Below, piece after piece: positions 50,389-59,373 of a DNA stretch of 64,000 nt. The notes under the pieces are model-generated. The model was not told where the DNA came from, ran no database searches, and saw only the letters and a program-made list of their open reading frames with translations. The stretch is from Catenulispora sp. EB89 (GTDB lineage Bacteria > Actinomycetota > Actinomycetes > Streptomycetales > Catenulisporaceae): contig NZ_JBGCCU010000002.1 in the NCBI RefSeq assembly GCF_041261445.1, forward strand, positions 682,001-746,000, read 5' to 3'. The translations under genes and the position numbers were made by a program. Within the stretch, counting starts at the first letter, position 1. Each line of letters starts with the position of its first letter.

Positions 50389-51078
50389 TCAGGAGGTCAT
50401 CGGCACGGTGATGTCGTACGCGCCCCAGCCCGTGACCTTGACCTCGAAGTGGTCGATCTGTGCCGCGGGCAGCGCGGTCGCGGCCGGGATCGCGATCGCC
50501 TTGCCTGCGACCGACCGCCAGTTCGAGAGCTGGACCACGGCGTGGTTCTTGGCCACGACGTAGAGCGTGCAGTTCAGGCCGTTCGGCGTCCCGCTCATCG
50601 TCGCGGTGACCGAGGTCCCCCAGCCGTGGTCCTGGTAGGAGATCTGGGCGGTCACGCCGCTCTGCGTCACGGCGGGCAGGGCCTCGCCGGGGGCGTTCGC
50701 GGTCCGGCTGTGCCCGGCCCAGAAACCGCCGATGACCAGGGCCATGGCCCCGGCGAAGCTGCCGGCGGCGACGAGGATCCGGCGGCGGCGCGGCGCGCGG
50801 AACGGTGCCGGAACCGGGCTGCGGAACGGCGAGCGCCGGCGCGGCGGCACCGGCTCCGGCAGCTCCGGCATCGGCGCCCCGACCAGCCCGATGTCCATGA
50901 CCCGCTTCACGCCGACGAACGAGGCGTACTCCTCCTGGCACTCGGGGCACTCGGCCATGTGCCGGCGCACCTCGCGGGCCTCGTCCGGATCCAGCGCCCC
51001 GAGCGCGAGGGCCCCGACGGCGATCCGCAGGTCCTCGTTGTCGCAGGCACCGGGCCGCACCTCTGCTTCCCGGTTCAC
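50389..51078 (-). CDS. Zinc-finger anti-sigma factor, membrane-anchored
   Basis: A 229-residue protein. The N-terminal anti-sigma domain has HMAECPECQEE, the HxxxCxxC zinc-binding pattern (about 40-47). One TM follows (about 100-120, RILVAAGSFAGAMALVIGGFWAG), then an extracytoplasmic domain of about 100 residues. It should bind and silence the sigma factor upstream until an envelope signal releases it. It starts at GTG overlapping the sigma stop (GTGA). Confidence 0.88.
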   Translation of the reverse strand: MNREAEVRPGACDNEDLRIAVGALALGALDPDEAREVRRHMAECPECQEEYASFVGVKRVMDIGLVGAPMPELPEPVPPRRRSPFRSPVPAPFRAPRRRRILVAAGSFAGAMALVIGGFWAGHSRTANAPGEALPAVTQSGVTAQISYQDHGWGTSVTATMSGTPNGLNCTLYVVAKNHAVVQLSNWRSVAGKAIAIPAATALPAAQIDHFEVKVTGWGAYDITVPMTS

Positions 51079-51662
51079 GGCTTGATCCCCCGTTCTTCGA
51101 AAGCGGCCCGCAGCGCGCGCAACGCGTAGTAGGTGCGCGATTTGACGGTACCTGGGGGAATGCCGAGTACGTCGGCGGCTTCCGACACGGACAGGCCCTT
51201 GAAGTACGTCTCCCGGAGCACCGCACGGTGGTCCGGGCTCAGTGTCGTCATGGCTTCGGCCACCTCCCATCCCAGCAGCATCCGGTCGTGATCGTCCTCG
51301 ACGACCGCCTCGCGGGCGGTCCCCAGCGCGAGTCCCTCGTCGCCGACCTCCCGGGGGCGGGAGCGCCGGGCGCGGGCCTGGTCCACCACGATGTTCCGGG
51401 CGACCGTGCACAGCCAGGCCCGCGGCGAGCCGCGGTCCGGCGCGAACGCCTCGGCGTGCTGCCAGGCCCGCAGGAACGTCTCCTGCACCACGTCCTCGGC
51501 CCGGCCTCGGTCGCCGTCGGTCAGTTTGAGGACGTACCCCAGTAGCGGACCCGCGTGGTCCGCGTAGAGGGATCTGAGACGCTCCGCGTCCGCGCTCGCG
51601 ACGTCCACACCGGGGACACGGAATGCCGGAGGTTCTGGTTCAACCCGCCGCCACCACGTCAC
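51075..51662 (-). CDS. ECF RNA polymerase sigma factor
   Basis: A 195-residue ECF sigma. Region 2 (about 28-95: LRSLYADHAGPLLGYVLKLTDGDRGRAEDVVQETFLRAWQHAEAF) and region 4 (about 130-190: LSPDHRAVLRETYFKGLSVSEAADVLGIPPGTVKSRTYYALRAL) are clear. Cotranscribed with the anti-sigma gene. The GTG start at 51662 gives a short N-tail; a start a few codons in is possible. Regulon unknown. Confidence 0.88.
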   Translation of the reverse strand: MTWWRRVEPEPPAFRVPGVDVASADAERLRSLYADHAGPLLGYVLKLTDGDRGRAEDVVQETFLRAWQHAEAFAPDRGSPRAWLCTVARNIVVDQARARRSRPREVGDEGLALGTAREAVVEDDHDRMLLGWEVAEAMTTLSPDHRAVLRETYFKGLSVSEAADVLGIPPGTVKSRTYYALRALRAAFEERGIKP

Positions 51663-51858
51663 ACGCCGATGATGGCATCGCCGGTGATCGTTCGACAGCG
51701 GATCGGGCCGGACGGTGCGGCGGAGTTGAGGAAGCGCTGGTGGCGACAGTGGCCGCCGGCGACGGTCCGCGAGATCGAACCGCCGCCGGGGCGCGTACGT
51801 ATATCTGGATCGCGGGACGGACGGTGCCCGTCGTCCGCCTGGGGTCTGCCGCGAGACC

Positions 51859-52620
51859 TCAGTTGGAGGACACGCCCGAACCGGTGACCAGCACGTGGTC
51901 GGCCTCGGCGTAGACGCGCAGCCCGTCGGCCGACGTCTGCATGTTGGCCATCTGGAGGGTGAGCTGCATCGGCAGGGTGCCGACGTCGATCGGGAAGTCC
52001 AGCTCGCGCGGGACGCGGCCGCCCAGGCCCAGGGAGGAGGACTCGACCTTCGACGCCGTCAGCTGCAGGCGGTTGCCCCCGGCCAGCGACAGGTGGCTCT
52101 GCAGAGTGGTCTTGCCCAGGCCCGGGACGTTGCCGGTGACCCGGACGGTGTTGTCCGGCCCCTCGGCCAGCGTCACGTCCAGGCCCTGCGCGGCGGCCGC
52201 CGACTCCATGTCGGTCCAGCTGAACAGCGCGGTGCCGGAAAGGTGGTCGACGTCGGCTTGTTTGAAGCCGTCGGAGGGCGCGACGCCCTTGAGGTCGACG
52301 TGCAGATCGGTGACCCGGACGCCGTTGCGGGTGATGCCGCGCGCGTCGACCGAGACCTTGTCCAGCTTCATGCCGATCAGCTGGGTCAGGAACGGGAAGT
52401 TCGCGATGGTGACGGACGGTTTGGACTGGAGGTTCTGCGATTGTTGGATGCGTTTGGCGATCTGGCTCTCCGCGATGCCCACCGTGATCCGGTCCGCGGC
52501 CACGAACAGACCCACGAGCACCAGCAGCGTGATCGCCAGCCTGGTCGGCCACTTGCGACGTCTGACCGGCGGCGGATGCGCCTGCCACTGCAACTGGTCG
52601 AGCCCCTCCTCGGAAGTCAT
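51859..52620 (-). CDS. DUF2993 (LmeA-like) membrane-anchored protein
   Basis: A 253-residue protein with one N-terminal TM (about 28-46, LAITLLVLVGLFVAADRI) and a DUF2993 domain (about 50-253). In mycobacteria a DUF2993 protein, LmeA, binds phospholipid and promotes lipomannan elongation; a similar envelope lipid role is possible here. Its ATG overlaps the stop of the upstream Tyr/Gln-rich membrane protein gene (ATGA). Confidence 0.85.
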   Translation of the reverse strand: MTSEEGLDQLQWQAHPPPVRRRKWPTRLAITLLVLVGLFVAADRITVGIAESQIAKRIQQSQNLQSKPSVTIANFPFLTQLIGMKLDKVSVDARGITRNGVRVTDLHVDLKGVAPSDGFKQADVDHLSGTALFSWTDMESAAAAQGLDVTLAEGPDNTVRVTGNVPGLGKTTLQSHLSLAGGNRLQLTASKVESSSLGLGGRVPRELDFPIDVGTLPMQLTLQMANMQTSADGLRVYAEADHVLVTGSGVSSN

Positions 52621-53879
52621 GGGACGAGGATAGCCGCGGCGTATGAAGCCAGGGCGGCGATCGTGACCGGTATCGCGACGACCGCGGCCCGGCTCGCCCC
52701 CAGTTCGGCGTTGCGCGCGGCCGACACCGACAGCACCGCGCAGACCCCCGCCCCCACCGCGACCGAGGAGAGGTGCAGCACGGCGGCGGGCAGGAACAGG
52801 CCGGTCAGACCCGCGAAGAGCAGCGCCGAGGAGGCGGCGGCGAGGGCGCGCACCGCGCCGGGCTCGACACCGTGCCGGCGGGCGCGGAAGACGGCGTCCG
52901 CGGCGACCAGGACGAACCCGGCGCCCAGGCCCGCGGCGACCGGGAGCGCGGCGTCGTCGGGCTGGAACTTGAAGGCCGCGGCGGCGCCGGCCATCGCCGG
53001 GAGCGCCGCGAGGACGGCGGTGCGGCGGGAGGCGAAGCCGGCGAGGTCGAGGACGGCCCAGGCGACGACGAGTTGGAGCGGGAGGACGGCGACGGCGACG
53101 GCTTTGGCGGAGACGAAGGCGGTGACGGCCAAGGCTGCGGTCGCTGCGCCGGCGTAGGGGAGGTGCTGGAGAGGGGAGAGGCGGGGGCGGACTGGGTTTT
53201 CGCGCGCGGGTGCGTAGTCGTTGGAGTACTCGCCGGCGTAGTCGCCGGAGTACTCGTCCGGGTACTGCTCGGCGTACGGCTCGGCGTATGACTCGGCGTA
53301 TGACTCGACGGCAGGTGCGGAACGGCGACGGCGGGACTGGACAGGCGGTTCCTCATAAGGCTCTTCGTAGTAGGGCTCTTGATAGCCCTCATAGCCTTCT
53401 TGTTGGTAACCGTCCTGCTGGTACCCGACTTGGGGATGGGCCTCTTGGTAGCCCTCCTGCGGGTAGTCCTCGTAATACGTGCCCTGTTGTTGGTCGTAAC
53501 CCTGACCCTGGTCGTACTGCTCGTAACTCGGGTACTGCTCATAACCGGGGGCGTTCTGGTACCCGTAGGCGGGGTCCGGGGCGTATTCGGGCGCATACTC
53601 AGGGGCGTATTCGTAGCCCTGGTGCGGCGGCGCCTGTCCGTACACCGGGGCCGCCTCATACCCGTACTGCTGCTGGGCCTCGTAGCCCTGGTACTCCGCT
53701 ACCGGCTGCTCGTAGCCGTACTCGTATCCGTAGCCCTCAGGCTGCTGCTGCGCATAAGAGGAGTCATCGGCGAAGTAACCCTGTTGGTAGGCGGGGTCCT
53801 CCGGATACACGTACTCGGGCTCCTGCGCCGACGGCTCAGAAGCCGCCCGCCCACGCCGTCGGCCCGTGTACTCGCCCAC
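52617..53879 (-). CDS. Membrane protein with long Tyr/Gln/Glu/Pro-rich N-terminus
   Basis: A 420-residue protein starting at GTG 53879 behind AGGAGGA. Residues about 20-225 are a low-complexity region dense in Tyr, Gln, Glu, Pro and Gly (YEYGYEQPVAEYQGYE, EYAPEYAPEYAPDP). The remaining about 190 residues carry about six or seven TM helices with few charges. The tail is predicted to be cytoplasmic and disordered. Translationally coupled to DUF2993. No family recognised. Confidence 0.8.
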   Translation of the reverse strand: MGEYTGRRRGRAASEPSAQEPEYVYPEDPAYQQGYFADDSSYAQQQPEGYGYEYGYEQPVAEYQGYEAQQQYGYEAAPVYGQAPPHQGYEYAPEYAPEYAPDPAYGYQNAPGYEQYPSYEQYDQGQGYDQQQGTYYEDYPQEGYQEAHPQVGYQQDGYQQEGYEGYQEPYYEEPYEEPPVQSRRRRSAPAVESYAESYAEPYAEQYPDEYSGDYAGEYSNDYAPARENPVRPRLSPLQHLPYAGAATAALAVTAFVSAKAVAVAVLPLQLVVAWAVLDLAGFASRRTAVLAALPAMAGAAAAFKFQPDDAALPVAAGLGAGFVLVAADAVFRARRHGVEPGAVRALAAASSALLFAGLTGLFLPAAVLHLSSVAVGAGVCAVLSVSAARNAELGASRAAVVAIPVTIAALASYAAAILVP

Positions 53880-53932
53880 CCTGAGTTCCTCCTGCCGACG
53901 CCTACCCGTCTGCAAGGTATCAGCCGAGTCGC

Positions 53933-54184
53933 TCAGCCTCCGGCGAACGGCGGAAGCACCTCGACCACCGCCCCCTCGGCCAACCGCACGTCGGACGGGT
54001 CACGCCGCCCCACCGGCGCCCCGTCCACCAGGAACGACGCCCGCCGCAGAACCTCGCCGAGGCGCACCCCGTGCCGCGCCACCGCGGAGGCCAGCACCTC
54101 GGCCAGCACCTCGCCCTCGAACGCCTCCTCAGCGACACCCGCCGCCGCCTTCGCCGCCGCCCAGTAGCGGATCAGCCCGCTCAT
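53933..54184 (-). CDS. ThiS/MoaD-like sulfur carrier protein
   Basis: An 83-residue beta-grasp protein with the C-terminal Gly-Gly (PPFAGG) needed for thiocarboxylation and the VRLAEGAVVEVLPPFAGG ending of MoaD/ThiS proteins. It may carry sulfur for molybdopterin, thiamine or another pathway. Its ATG overlaps the hydrolase stop (TGATG). It lies four kilobases from the sulfurtransferase, possibly a shared sulfur network. Confidence 0.87.
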   Translation of the reverse strand: MSGLIRYWAAAKAAAGVAEEAFEGEVLAEVLASAVARHGVRLGEVLRRASFLVDGAPVGRRDPSDVRLAEGAVVEVLPPFAGG

Positions 54185-55443
54185 CACGCCTCGCCTTCCA
54201 TGACTTCGCCCGCTTTGCCGGGTTCACCCGCGCCGGGTTCACCCACGCCAGGTTCACTGTCGCCTGCTGCGCCGCGATCGCCGCCGCCGGCCTTGCCGAA
54301 TCCGCCTGCGCTCAGCTCGCCATCGCCTACCTTGCCGGGTTCGCTGTCGCCTGCTGCGCCGCGATCGCCGCCGCCAGCCTTGCCGGATCCGCCGACGCCT
54401 TCGCCGAGTCGGCCCACGCCGCTACCGCCGCCGCTCGCCCTGCCAAGTCCGCCGCCAGCCGTGCCGGGTTCGCTGTCGCCTGCCGCCTCGCCGCCGCCTG
54501 CTTCTCCGGGCCCGCCGTCCCGTCCTCTATATCCGTGCTCCCGATCGTCCTCCCCGGACAGCGCGCCAGCAGCTTCACCAATGCTGTCGCCGCCAACCGG
54601 CAGCCCCCGCACCCATCGCCCGATCCGCGCCACCATCTCGAGCCCCGCCGCCTCCCGAGCCGCCGCGGCCTCCGCGTGTCCGAACCCGGGCTCGACCCAC
54701 AGCTCCCGCGGCTCCCCCGCCGCCGCGTACAGCGCCTCGGCGTGGCCGAGCGGGAAGTACTTGTCCGCGTCGCCGTGGACCACCAGCAGTGGCACCGGTG
54801 CGATGCGGCCCACCAGTTCCACCGGCGACTCCGGGACCGGGTCCCAGCCGCCGGGCAGGATGCGCGTCTTCAGATGCCAGGCGGAAACCATGCGGCCGAG
54901 GGGATGTTCCACCAGAAAGTGGACCAATTTCATCGGTCGTGTGGAGCGCTCGAACCACCATCCCGGCCCGCTCACTGAGACCACCGCGTCCGTCGCGGAG
55001 CCCGGGCCGACGCCGGAGCCGCACAGGCCCGCATGCCGTACGACCACCGAAGCTCCCATGGAGAAACCGACCGTCGCCACATTCTCGTAACCCAGGACGC
55101 GGGCCCACTCCACCGCGGCGTGCAGGTCGAGCACCTCGAGATCACCGAGCGTCGATCTTCCGTGTGACAGTCCGTGACCGCGGAAGTCGAACGCGATGAT
55201 TCCGCCATACGGACGCAACATGGCGGCGATGTGCGCCATGTCGCCGGTGCGCCAGGAGCCGCTGAAACCGTGGCACAGGACGAACGCCCAGCGTCGATCG
55301 ACACCCCCTCTGTGCACGGCGTTCAGCCGGACGCCATCGGCCGTCAACAGCGTCTGACCGGGCTCTGTGTGCCCCGAGCTGCGCCTTTGTCCAGGTAAAA
55401 TACGTGTGAACTCCGGCACGGAAACCTCGGGGAAACGCTTCAT
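54184..55443 (-). CDS. Alpha/beta hydrolase with repetitive Gly-rich tail
   Basis: A 419-residue protein. Residues 1-280 are a standard hydrolase: oxyanion LCHGFSGS, nucleophile elbow GFSMGAS (Ser) and HGDADKYFP with the acid, and GFGHAE with the catalytic His. A Gly/Ala/Asp/Glu-rich tail of about 130 residues follows with two copies of [17 protein letters not shown]. Substrate unknown. It overlaps the ThiS/MoaD-like gene. The tail is unusual for this fold. Confidence 0.82.
   Translation of the reverse strand: MKRFPEVSVPEFTRILPGQRRSSGHTEPGQTLLTADGVRLNAVHRGGVDRRWAFVLCHGFSGSWRTGDMAHIAAMLRPYGGIIAFDFRGHGLSHGRSTLGDLEVLDLHAAVEWARVLGYENVATVGFSMGASVVVRHAGLCGSGVGPGSATDAVVSVSGPGWWFERSTRPMKLVHFLVEHPLGRMVSAWHLKTRILPGGWDPVPESPVELVGRIAPVPLLVVHGDADKYFPLGHAEALYAAAGEPRELWVEPGFGHAEAAAAREAAGLEMVARIGRWVRGLPVGGDSIGEAAGALSGEDDREHGYRGRDGGPGEAGGGEAAGDSEPGTAGGGLGRASGGGSGVGRLGEGVGGSGKAGGGDRGAAGDSEPGKVGDGELSAGGFGKAGGGDRGAAGDSEPGVGEPGAGEPGKAGEVMEGEA
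54251..54393 (-). repeat. 87-bp period repeat coding the Gly-rich tail
   Basis: A segment of about 56 bp at 54251 recurs at 54338 with only three or four differences; the 87-bp period gives in-frame 29-residue repeats in the hydrolase tail. Confidence 0.8.
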
Positions 55444-55558
55444 GACGGCTATCCTTTCTCACAGAGGATCCGGGCGACGAAGCCCCACGGGTCCTCTTGT
55501 GTGTTTTCTGGCGGGTGTGACAAGAGGCGCCCCCGGACAAAAGAGGAGCGATCCGCGG

Positions 55559-56356
55559 ATGTCCAGTTTGCTGTTGTTGACCAACTCACTGACCCCCTCC
55601 TCCGAGGTCCTTCCGGCCCTCGGCCTGCTGCTGCACAACGTCCGCGTTGCGCCGGCGGAGGCATCCGCCCTTCTGGACACCCCGCCCGCCGACGCGATCC
55701 TGGTGGACGCGCGCCGGGACCTGCCGCAGATGCGGTCGCTGTGCCGGCTGCTGCGCACCACCGGGGTGGACTGCCCGCTGCTGCTGATCACCACCGAGGG
55801 CGCGCTCGCGGCGGTGACCGCGGACTGGGGCATCGACGACGTCCTGCTGGACTCGGCGGGCCCGGCCGAGGTCGAGGCCCGGCTGCGGCTGGCGGTCGGG
55901 AAGCTGGCGGCCGGGGCGGTCGCCGAGGACGTGCCGCTGGAGATCAGGAGCGGCGACCTGTCCATCGACGAGGGCACGTACACCGCCCGCGTCCGAAGCC
56001 GGGTGCTCGATCTGACCTTCAAGGAGTTCGAGCTCATCAAGTACCTCGCGCAGCACCCCGGCCGGGTGTTCACGCGGGCACAGCTGCTTCAGGAGGTGTG
56101 GGGCTACGACTACTTCGGCGGCACCCGCACCGTGGACGTCCACGTCCGGCGGCTGCGCGCCAAGCTCGGGGTCGAACACGAGGCTCTGATCGGGACGGTG
56201 CGCAACGTAGGCTACCGCTTCGTCATGCCCGACAAGCGCAACGGCTCCACCCCCGCCGCCACCGGCTCCAGCGCCGGCACCGAGTCCGCCGAGGAAGGCG
56301 CCGACGAGGTTCGAGCGTCCGACGCGCTGATCGCACCCCGTACCGTGGTGGGGTGA
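55559..56356 (+). CDS. glnR: Global nitrogen regulator GlnR
   Basis: A 265-residue OmpR-family regulator. It opens MSSLLLLTN, with the receiver-like N-terminus (Asp50 in [11 protein letters not shown]) and the winged helix (about 130-225: [55 protein letters not shown]) closely matching Streptomyces GlnR. GlnR is an orphan regulator that activates ammonium assimilation (amtB, glnA, glnII) and has an atypical unphosphorylated receiver. ATG 55559 is chosen by homology. The stop overlaps mshD (GTGA). Confidence 0.92.
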   Translation: MSSLLLLTNSLTPSSEVLPALGLLLHNVRVAPAEASALLDTPPADAILVDARRDLPQMRSLCRLLRTTGVDCPLLLITTEGALAAVTADWGIDDVLLDSAGPAEVEARLRLAVGKLAAGAVAEDVPLEIRSGDLSIDEGTYTARVRSRVLDLTFKEFELIKYLAQHPGRVFTRAQLLQEVWGYDYFGGTRTVDVHVRRLRAKLGVEHEALIGTVRNVGYRFVMPDKRNGSTPAATGSSAGTESAEEGADEVRASDALIAPRTVVG

Positions 56357-57291
56357 CAGGTATCTCCATCGGCGTCGTCCGCCGACTGAACGAGGCGGAC
56401 GTCGCCACCATCCGGTCCCTCGCCGAGGCCGCCGAGCGGACCGACGGAGTGGCACCGCTCCCCGAGCAGGTGCTGCTCCACCTGGAGCACCCCGGCGAGA
56501 CCGACGCCTGGCACTTCGTGGCCCGGCGCCTGGCCAGTGCGGATCAGGCTTCGGAGCTGATCGGCTACGCCGTGCTCGACAAGTCGAACCCGGAGGAGGG
56601 CCCGACCGCGGAAGTCGTGGTCGCGCCCGACTCCCGCCGCCAAGGCGTCGGCGGCGCCCTCCTGGACTCCCTGCGCATGAAGGTGCGGCGCGGCGACAAG
56701 CCGGTGCGCGTGTGGGCGCACGGCGCGCTCCCCGCCGCGGCCGCGCTGGCCGCGAAGCGCGGCCTGGAACCGGTCCGCGAGCTGTGGGTGATGGCCCGGC
56801 CCCTGGATGACGTGCCGCCGCCGGCGCTGCCCGAGGGCATCCGCATCGCGGCGTTCCGGCCCGGCGTCGACGACGAAGCCTGGGTCGCGGTCAACGCCCG
56901 GGCCTTCGCGCACCACCCCGAGCAGGGCTCGATGACGGTCGAGGACCTGCGCGTGCGGATCGCACAGCCCTGGTTCGACCCGGAGGGCTTCTTCCTGGCC
57001 TGGCGCGGCACGAAGCTGGCCGGCTTCCACTGGACCAAGGTGCACGACCACAGCGCCTACGGCGAGGACGGCGACGGCCCGGTCGGCGAGGTCTACGTCC
57101 TGGGCCTGGAGCCGGACGAGCAGGGCAGCGGCCTGGGCCGGACGCTGACCCAGGTCGGCCTTCGCTACCTGCACGACCGCGGCCTGAAAGAGGTCATCCT
57201 CTACGTCGAGGCCGACAACGCCCCCGCGATCGCGGTCTACACGAAGCTCGGCTTCACGCGCCGCAGCGCGGACATCATGTATCAAGTCTGA
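56353..57291 (+). CDS. mshD: Mycothiol synthase MshD
   Basis: A 312-residue enzyme with two GNAT acetyltransferase domains, which acetylates Cys-GlcN-Ins with acetyl-CoA to give mycothiol. Domain 1 (about 1-150) has the acetyl-CoA loop [19 protein letters not shown]; domain 2 (about 160-312) has [20 protein letters not shown] and ends [17 protein letters not shown]. The start overlaps the glnR stop, so the two are cotranscribed. mshA lies about 26 kb away in this window. Confidence 0.93.
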   Translation: MTGISIGVVRRLNEADVATIRSLAEAAERTDGVAPLPEQVLLHLEHPGETDAWHFVARRLASADQASELIGYAVLDKSNPEEGPTAEVVVAPDSRRQGVGGALLDSLRMKVRRGDKPVRVWAHGALPAAAALAAKRGLEPVRELWVMARPLDDVPPPALPEGIRIAAFRPGVDDEAWVAVNARAFAHHPEQGSMTVEDLRVRIAQPWFDPEGFFLAWRGTKLAGFHWTKVHDHSAYGEDGDGPVGEVYVLGLEPDEQGSGLGRTLTQVGLRYLHDRGLKEVILYVEADNAPAIAVYTKLGFTRRSADIMYQV

Positions 57292-57293
57292 GT

Positions 57294-57674
57294 ATGGACA
57301 CCTCGCCGAGCCCCGCCCGGGTCCTCGTGATCGGCCTCGACCCCTACCGGGTCCCGGGGCCGTGGGACCCCGAGCCCGCCGCCGACGCGATCGACCGCGG
57401 TATCGCCCGGTTCGCCGAGCACGGCGTCGGGGTCGAGACCTGCCTGTTCGGCCTGGACGGGAGCGACGACATCCCGGCGGTCGTCGCCGCCGCGCTGGCC
57501 GCGCGGTCGTGGGAGTGCGTCGTGGTCGGCGGCGGGGTGCGCCGGTCCGAGGGGGAGCTGTTCGAGCAGGTGGTCAACCTGGTGCGCCGGCACGCCCCGG
57601 ACGCGGCGATCGCCTTCAACACCGAACCCGACACCACTTTCGAGGCGGCTGCCCGCTGGATCGACGTGCCCTGA
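57294..57674 (+). CDS. Conserved small hypothetical protein
   Basis: A 126-residue cytoplasmic protein beginning two bases after mshD. It contains VLVIGLDPYRVPGPWDPEP at the start and WECVVVGGGVRRSEGELFEQVVNLVRRHAPDAAIAFNT, an alternating beta/alpha pattern like a small Rossmann or flavodoxin-like fold. Similar proteins occur in other actinomycetes, from memory. No function is known. Confidence 0.82.
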   Translation: MDTSPSPARVLVIGLDPYRVPGPWDPEPAADAIDRGIARFAEHGVGVETCLFGLDGSDDIPAVVAAALAARSWECVVVGGGVRRSEGELFEQVVNLVRRHAPDAAIAFNTEPDTTFEAAARWIDVP

Positions 57675-57746
57675 GTCCGGGGCGGGACTCGGGGACCGCC
57701 GATCGGCGCGAGCCGCGAGCCGCGACCCTCGAGCCTCGGGCCTCAC

Positions 57747-58463
57747 TCAGCCCGTGACCCCGACCAGCTGCGTGTACACCACAAGGTTGTCCGCGTAATG
57801 CTTCCCGTCGAACGCCCCGCCGCACGTGATGATCCGCAGCTGCGGCGTCCCGCCGTCGTCGCTGCCGTAGACCCGCTGCGCCGGGAACCGGTCCTTGTCG
57901 ACCACCTCGACCGAGGTCACCCGGAACTGCGCGTGCTTCTTGTCCGCGCGGTCCACGATCACCAGCGCCCCGGGCTGCACGTTCCCCAGCGGGTAGAACA
58001 CCGCGCGGCCGTAGTCGGTGTCGACGTGGCCGACGATCACCGCCGCGCCGCGCTCGCCCGGCGTCGGATCGCCGGTGAACCAGCCCGCCTCGGTCGGCAC
58101 CGACATCGGCGGGACCGCCACCGCACCGTCGCGGTCCAGGCCGAGCCGGATCAGCGGGGCGTCGATGCCCACCGAGGGGACCTGCACGCGCAGCGGCACC
58201 GAGCGCTCCAGCGGCGCGGCCGCCGGGCCGGACCAGCTGCCGAACAGCGCGCCCTGGGTCGGGGAGGGCGGTCCGGACAGCGCGGTCACGCCGCTGCCGA
58301 GCAGCTTCGCGCCGGCCACGACCACGACCACCGCGATCACGACCTTCACCAGCTTGTGCCGGCCGAGCGGTCGGCCGCCGCCCGCAGCCGGCCGCCGAGC
58401 AGACGGGCCCGGATCGGCGCCGCCGCCGTCCGGGCCCGCCGCCGGCGAGGAATCAGCCGGCAT
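57747..58463 (-). CDS. Class F sortase
   Basis: A 238-residue membrane transpeptidase. An N-terminal tail is followed by a TM helix (about 38-58) and the sortase beta-barrel. The catalytic His lies in [11 protein letters not shown] and the Cys in IITCGGAF, which fits class F. A later Arg needed for catalysis would fall beyond the Cys but none is obvious, so activity should be checked. It overlaps the preceding surface protein gene, a likely substrate. Confidence 0.86.
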   Translation of the reverse strand: MPADSSPAAGPDGGGADPGPSARRPAAGGGRPLGRHKLVKVVIAVVVVVAGAKLLGSGVTALSGPPSPTQGALFGSWSGPAAAPLERSVPLRVQVPSVGIDAPLIRLGLDRDGAVAVPPMSVPTEAGWFTGDPTPGERGAAVIVGHVDTDYGRAVFYPLGNVQPGALVIVDRADKKHAQFRVTSVEVVDKDRFPAQRVYGSDDGGTPQLRIITCGGAFDGKHYADNLVVYTQLVGVTG

Positions 58464-59157
58464 GCGTGCCGTCGGCGCCGCGGCGGCGCATGCTCCACAG
58501 GCCGTAGCCGACGCCGCCGACCACCAGGGCCACGCCGCCGGCGGTCATGCCGAGGTCGCCCTTCATCACCGAACCGCCGCCGCCGGCCTTCGGCGGGTTG
58601 GTCGGGGCGGGGTTGGTGCCGCCGTAGACCGTGATGCTGGTGACGCCGTTCAGGCTGTTGGAGCCGGTGCCGCAGGTGACGTTCACCGACCACTGGCCGT
58701 TCTGCGCGTTCGAGACGATCGTCGCGGTGCCGGCCAGCCCCGCGCCCTTGGGGTTGCGGGTCAGCGAGACCGAGCCGTTGTTGGTGAACACCGAGGACGT
58801 CGCGGTCCCGGAGTCGGGTTGGATACAGGTCGGGACCGTGATCACGACCTGCTGCCCGGGTCTGGCCGCGCTCGGGTTCAGCTCCACGGCCGGGCCGCTC
58901 AGGCCGCTGCTCCCGCTGGCGCCGCTGCTGGAGCTGGTGCTGGTGCCGGTGCTCACGCCGTTCAGCGCGTTCTGGACCGCCGAGACCCCGTTCGACACGG
59001 TCTGCGCACCGCTCTGCACGCTCTGGACGCCGTTGGACACCGTGGACGCGCCGTTCTGCACGGTGTCCACAAGGCTCCCGGCGCTCGCGTGGTTGTTCAT
59101 CATCCACAACAGCGCGACGGCGCCGCCACCAACCACCAGCGTCTTCATCCCGAACAT
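58453..59157 (-). CDS. Secreted surface protein paired with the sortase
   Basis: A 234-residue protein: signal peptide (ending near NHASA), a Ser/Gln/Asn helix-forming segment (30-75), a beta domain with two cysteines (PTCIQP, VTCGTG), a Gly-rich linker, a TM helix (about 205-225) and basic tail [11 protein letters not shown]. This is a sortase-substrate layout, but no LPxTG-like motif is obvious before the helix. GGAGGAGG precedes ATG 59157. Overlaps the sortase start. Confidence 0.8.
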   Translation of the reverse strand: MFGMKTLVVGGGAVALLWMMNNHASAGSLVDTVQNGASTVSNGVQSVQSGAQTVSNGVSAVQNALNGVSTGTSTSSSSGASGSSGLSGPAVELNPSAARPGQQVVITVPTCIQPDSGTATSSVFTNNGSVSLTRNPKGAGLAGTATIVSNAQNGQWSVNVTCGTGSNSLNGVTSITVYGGTNPAPTNPPKAGGGGSVMKGDLGMTAGGVALVVGGVGYGLWSMRRRGADGTHAG

Positions 59158-59373
59158 CGCGGGGGCCTCCTCCGTGCAGGGTTCGAAGTGGCAAAAGCAG
59201 GGAACGGTGGACCCCAGCGGGGTACACCTTCCAGATCCATCGATACCGTCGCGGAAGGGGTTTCACCTGTTGAGCAGCGCATTTTCGCCCGGATGGCGCA
59301 CGCGTTCACCCGGACGCCGAGAATCCACCCTCTCGATACCCGCCGTTCACACCCGCGTGTCAAGCTCGGAATC

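Noticed and set aside
59304-59351. Possible PHO box before ppk
   Set aside because: GTTCAC hexamers at 59304 and 59345 are 41 bp apart, not in 11-bp phase, and no intermediate unit fits.
58018-59373. Large upstream extension of the ppk reading frame
   Set aside because: It is antisense to the sortase and surface protein genes, lacks homology to PPK, and the diagnostic PPK1 N-terminus begins at 59374.
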